Positions 6,188 to 8,109 of a stretch of 8,109 nt of DNA are shown piece after piece. Source of the stretch: Corynebacterium accolens (GTDB taxonomy: Bacteria; Actinomycetota; Actinomycetes; Mycobacteriales; Mycobacteriaceae); assembly GCF_030515985.1 (NCBI RefSeq), contig NZ_CP100376.1, positions 917,574-925,682 of the forward strand, given 5' to 3'. Numbering within the stretch: position 1 is the first letter of the stretch; each line of letters starts with the position of its first letter. Below the pieces are notes generated by a model, which saw only the letters and a program-made list of their open reading frames with translations, made no database searches and was not told the origin of the DNA. The translations under genes and the position numbers were made by a program.

Positions 6188-6809
6188 GGTAGGCCTCCTT
6201 TAGGTTGTGTGCTGCGGCTGCCGGGTCATCGGCAGCCATGATGTCGCTGACCACGCAAATCCCTGCGAATTCGCTTCCGGAAAGTTCGTGGGCATTGTGT
6301 GCCTTGATGCCGCCGATGGCGACGGACTCGAGGCCGCGTTCGCGCGCCGCGGTGGCAAGGCGCCTGGCGGCCTCAGCGCCGATTCCCGCGGGTGCATTCT
6401 TCTTGGTCGCTGTCGAGTGAACCGGGCCAATGCCAATGACGTCGGGGGCTTGCTGCGGATCGATGGCGTCCAATTCCTGCTGCGTTCCCACCGAAAGCCC
6501 GATGAGCTTATCGGGACCGAGCAGAGCACGGGCTTGGGATAAGTCCATATCGTCTTGGCCAATGTGCAGGTGGCAGCCTACCCTGGCCGCGACCTCGGCG
6601 CGGTCATTGATAAAGAGCGGGACGTCGCCCAAGACCTCCAGAAGCTCGCGGGCGGTAGCCTCGACCTCCTCGTCGCTGGCATCTTTATCGCGCAATTGCA
6701 CGACGGTCGCCCCGCCACGCACCGCCTCTTGCACGATGGGAACGACCTGGTCCCGCCCGCCGGCGAGGTCTGGGTCGGTGATGAGATACAGCGTCCAATC
6801 GATGTTCAT
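6180..6809 (-). CDS. thiE: Thiamin-phosphate synthase
   Basis: ThiE condenses HMP-PP with thiazole phosphate (HET-P) to thiamin monophosphate and PPi in the cytosol. The 209 residues match the usual single-domain TIM-barrel enzyme (about 205-220). Visible motifs in order are LYLITD (7-12), VQLRDKD (37-43), which binds the pyrophosphate, IND (67-69), HIGQDD (82-87) with the Mg2+-binding acid, GIGPVHSTATK (126-136), the thiazole phosphate and pyrophosphate loop, AIGGI (165-169) and VVSDIM (186-191). ATG 6809 overlaps the thiM stop as ATGA (4 bp); only a weak purine stretch precedes it, so re-initiation after thiM is likely. The last codons, AAGGAGGCC, provide the ribosome binding site of thiD/tenA. 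It sits between the two genes that supply its substrates. All key residues look intact. Confidence 0.97.
   Translation of the reverse strand: MNIDWTLYLITDPDLAGGRDQVVPIVQEAVRGGATVVQLRDKDASDEEVEATARELLEVLGDVPLFINDRAEVAARVGCHLHIGQDDMDLSQARALLGPDKLIGLSVGTQQELDAIDPQQAPDVIGIGPVHSTATKKNAPAGIGAEAARRLATAARERGLESVAIGGIKAHNAHELSGSEFAGICVVSDIMAADDPAAAAHNLKEAYRG
6194..6201 (-). promoter_or_regulatory. Ribosome binding site of thiD/tenA inside the thiE 3' end
   Basis: AAAGGAGG on the minus strand lies 6 nt upstream of the GTG start at 6187 and within the last codons of thiE. It decides the GTG start and shows that the two genes are packed for coupled translation. Confidence 0.85.
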
Positions 6810-7630
6810 GCTAGCCCCGCAACGTCCGCGACCTCGGAGGCAGAGATGCGCTCTTCGATGGCATCAGTGGTGAGCTCATGCAGCGCATCGAGCCAAGCAA
6901 CCGCAAAGGAGCCAGGCGCAATAGATTTCTCCGCGGCAACGCTGCCCGCGGCCCCGACATGCGCATGCGCGGCGATGATAGCCGCGAATGGATCCTCCCA
7001 CGCTGCCAGGTAAGCCGCGCAGATGGCGCCTATCGAACACCCCGTTCCGATGACGTTTTGCAGCATCGGGTGCCCAGACTCGAGGCTTACCGCACGCGGC
7101 GTTTCGCCAGCCTGCACGATGAGATCCGTGGGGCCAGATACGCCGATGACGGCCTCAGTTTCGCGGGAAAGTTTGAGTGCTGGTTCCAGCGCGGCCTCCA
7201 CGCCATCGGTGGATTCCACGCCGCGCCCGCCGGCTCCGGTTCCAGCCAAGGCGATGATTTCGGAGGCGTTGCCGCGAATCGCAGTCGGGCCCTGCGGCAA
7301 GACTTCATGCATGAACTCGGTGCGCTTTTCCAGCCCGCCCGCACCGACGGGGTCAAGGACCCACGGGGTTCCGGCCGCGGTCGCACCGGCGATTGCCTCA
7401 CGCATGCCTGAGTATTGCTCGGAATTCGGCGTGCCGCAATTGATGAGCACGCCGCTGGCGATCTTCGCAAATTCTTGCGACTCTTCCGGAGTATCGACCA
7501 TGGCTGGGCTGGCACCGATAGCCAATAGTGCATTGGCAGAGATATTGCTGACGACCTTATTGGTCAAGCACTGAATAAGTGGAGCGGTTTCGCGCACCGC
7601 ATCGTGGGCACGCAGAAATGATAAGTCCAC
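6806..7630 (-). CDS. thiM: Hydroxyethylthiazole kinase
   Basis: ThiM phosphorylates 4-methyl-5-(2-hydroxyethyl)thiazole with ATP to give HET-P, the thiazole partner used by ThiE; it is a cytosolic ribokinase-like trimer. From GTG 7630 the protein is 274 aa, matching the family (about 260-275). Motifs in order are CLTNKVVSNISAN (21-33), GASPAM (39-44), VLDPVGAGG (91-99), IRGNASEI (118-125), VSGPTD (164-169) for ATP, and GTGC (195-198) with Cys198 as the expected catalytic-loop residue. The frame continues up to a GTG at 7699, but those 23 codons lie in the TPP riboswitch and have no ribosome binding site of their own. GTG 7630 has AAGGGA 6 nt upstream, so I use it. It is the first gene of the operon, overlaps thiE by 4 bp, and is directly controlled by the riboswitch. 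Confidence 0.95.
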   Translation of the reverse strand: MDLSFLRAHDAVRETAPLIQCLTNKVVSNISANALLAIGASPAMVDTPEESQEFAKIASGVLINCGTPNSEQYSGMREAIAGATAAGTPWVLDPVGAGGLEKRTEFMHEVLPQGPTAIRGNASEIIALAGTGAGGRGVESTDGVEAALEPALKLSRETEAVIGVSGPTDLIVQAGETPRAVSLESGHPMLQNVIGTGCSIGAICAAYLAAWEDPFAAIIAAHAHVGAAGSVAAEKSIAPGSFAVAWLDALHELTTDAIEERISASEVADVAGLA

Positions 7631-7710
7631 AACAATCCCTTCGCTAGTTCTAACTAAGTGCAGGTTCGATGGGTTTTTCTCAGCCACGGTGCGTGGCACC
7701 CCATGTTGTA
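7628..7710 (-). promoter_or_regulatory. TPP riboswitch (THI element) of the thiM-thiE-thiD/tenA operon
   Basis: Reading the minus strand downwards, all conserved parts are present. GGGGTGCC (7702-7695) is followed by P3, GCCACG/CGTGGC with a CAC loop (7697-7692 with 7688-7683). TGAGA (7682-7678) comes next, then ACCC (7674-7671), which closes P2 with GGGT (7701-7698). GAACCTG (7667-7661) and a short P5 around 7656-7645 precede GCGAAGGGA (7644-7636); CCT pairs with AGG as P4. P1 can form from 7704-7710 with 7634-7628 (ACAAC/GTTGT core, 7 pairs including one G:U). This P1 includes the thiM start codon GTG (7630-7628), and the Shine-Dalgarno AGGG lies in the conserved P4/J region. TPP binding should therefore block translation directly, with no separate expression platform. 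P3 is short. Confidence 0.94.
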
Positions 7711-7717
7711 ATGTCCA

Positions 7718-7723
7718 AGCCTA
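7718..7723 (-). promoter_or_regulatory. Putative -10 (TAGGCT) of the thi operon
   Basis: TAGGCT on the minus strand fits TAnnnT. It would place the transcription start near 7709-7712, at the 5' base of riboswitch helix P1, so the RNA would begin with the aptamer. The -35 region is not clear. Confidence 0.5.
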
Positions 7724-7746
7724 ACAAAAATGGGAAAATAGGAACG

Positions 7747-7800
7747 AAAACCGCAAAAGCCGCCGCCCACAGCCCCGCAGGAGGGGAGTGGGCCGGCGGC
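7747..7800 (-). terminator. Rho-independent terminator of ndh
   Basis: Downstream of the ndh stop a long GC-rich hairpin forms: 7759-7764 with 7795-7800 (GCCGCC/GGCGGC), 7765-7770 with 7788-7793 (GCCCAC/GTGGGC), and 7773-7776 with 7783-7786 (CCCC/GGGG), with a 6-nt loop and small interruptions. On the minus strand it is followed by TTTT (7758-7755) and a second TTTT (7750-7747). It separates the ndh transcript from the thi operon, whose promoter lies just beyond. Confidence 0.88.
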
Positions 7801-7816
7801 CGGTGCCGAAGAAAGT

Positions 7817-8109
7817 TTAGTTCTTTTCTTCTTCTGCCTCGTCGATGAGGTTGCGGGCAATGCGCTGCTGGGTAGTAATTTCCAGGTTGCCTCGGTTGCG
7901 GGAGAGGATATTAGCTGCCCAGTTGACCAATACGGCCAAGCGGCTGCGCAGGCCAACGACGTAGGTCAAGTGCAGTGCCAACCAAGCCAACCAGCCTGGG
8001 AAGCCGGAGAACTCGGTCTTGCCCAGCTTCACGACGGCATTGAAGCGGGTCACGATGGCCATGGAGCCCTTGTCGAAGTACTCGAAAGGTTCCTTTTCAT
8101 CGGCGGTGG
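7817..8109 (-). CDS. ndh: Type II NADH dehydrogenase (NDH-2), C-terminal part (5' partial)
   Basis: NDH-2 is a single-subunit, FAD-containing, membrane-attached enzyme that passes electrons from NADH to menaquinone without pumping protons. Only the last 96 residues lie in the window; the frame is open to the right edge. They begin with PFEYFDKGSMAIVTRFNAV, a conserved block near the quinone site of NDH-2 proteins. An aromatic amphipathic/membrane-attachment stretch follows (GFPGWLAWLALHL and VGLRSRLAVLVNW), and the protein ends in an acidic tail, DEAEEEKN. The ATG at 8062 is internal to the conserved block and is not the start. A strong terminator follows the TAA. As I recall, ndh also lies next to the thi genes in C. 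glutamicum, which supports the assignment. Confidence 0.93.
   Translation of the reverse strand, partial: TADEKEPFEYFDKGSMAIVTRFNAVVKLGKTEFSGFPGWLAWLALHLTYVVGLRSRLAVLVNWAANILSRNRGNLEITTQQRIARNLIDEAEEEKN

Noticed and set aside
4628..6241. A 537-codon open frame on the plus strand opposite thiD/tenA
   Set aside because: It is antisense to a gene with clear ThiD and TenA motifs, has an Arg/Gly-rich composition typical of a GC-rich shadow frame, has no recognisable domain, and would overlap the methyltransferase end.
7654..7956. A 100-codon minus-strand frame between ndh and thiM
   Set aside because: It lies out of frame across the ndh C-terminus, the terminator and the riboswitch, all of which have better explanations.
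1..8109. An undescribed defence, mobile or biosynthetic system
   Set aside because: Every gene has a clear core-metabolism, transport or housekeeping family, gaps are short, and neither gene order nor composition suggests an inserted island.

Overview
The window is ordinary core chromosome of a GC-rich actinobacterium, most likely a Corynebacterium. Several features point there: the gnd / small thioesterase neighbourhood, a thi operon next to ndh (an arrangement I recall from C. glutamicum), promoters with a TAnnnT -10 placed so that the start codon would be the first transcribed base, and frequent GTG starts. The species cannot be fixed from the sequence. I see no mobile element, CRISPR array, rRNA, tRNA or phage gene, and no undescribed multi-gene system.

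Layout. (1) 1-822 (+): C-terminal part of a DASS/SLC13-type anion transporter, cut by the left window edge. It is followed by a strong bidirectional terminator at 836-874. (2) 886-2337 (-): gnd, 6-phosphogluconate dehydrogenase. (3) 2397-2852 (+): PaaI-like hotdog thioesterase, divergent from gnd across 59 bp. (4) 2855-3928 (-): CorA-type divalent metal channel, convergent with the thioesterase and 2 bp away. (5) 4045-4647 (+): small class I SAM-dependent methyltransferase, divergent from corA across 116 bp that hold a perfect 8+8 bp operator-like dyad and a TATAAT promoter. (6) 7630-4652 (-): thiamin salvage operon thiM - thiE - thiD/tenA fusion with overlapping genes, under a TPP riboswitch at 7628-7710. 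(7) 7817-8109 (-): C-terminus of type II NADH dehydrogenase (ndh), cut by the right edge and closed by a GC-rich terminator at 7747-7800.

How the genes work together. The thi operon is a complete salvage module. TenA recovers the pyrimidine HMP from degraded thiamin, ThiD phosphorylates it twice, ThiM phosphorylates the thiazole alcohol, and ThiE joins the two into thiamin phosphate. The riboswitch reads the end product, TPP. The remaining genes are single transcription units in strictly alternating orientation: pentose phosphate pathway, thioesterase, metal transport, methyltransferase, respiratory NADH oxidation. I see no functional link among them.

The most useful points for an annotator are start-site corrections. 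thiM should start at GTG 7630, because the longer frame runs through the riboswitch. corA should start at ATG 3928, 8 nt after a consensus ribosome binding site. The methyltransferase should start at ATG 4045, because the upstream GTG lies before the promoter. Coding covers nearly the whole window; the only gaps are 63, 59, 116, 186 and a few bp long, and all are described.
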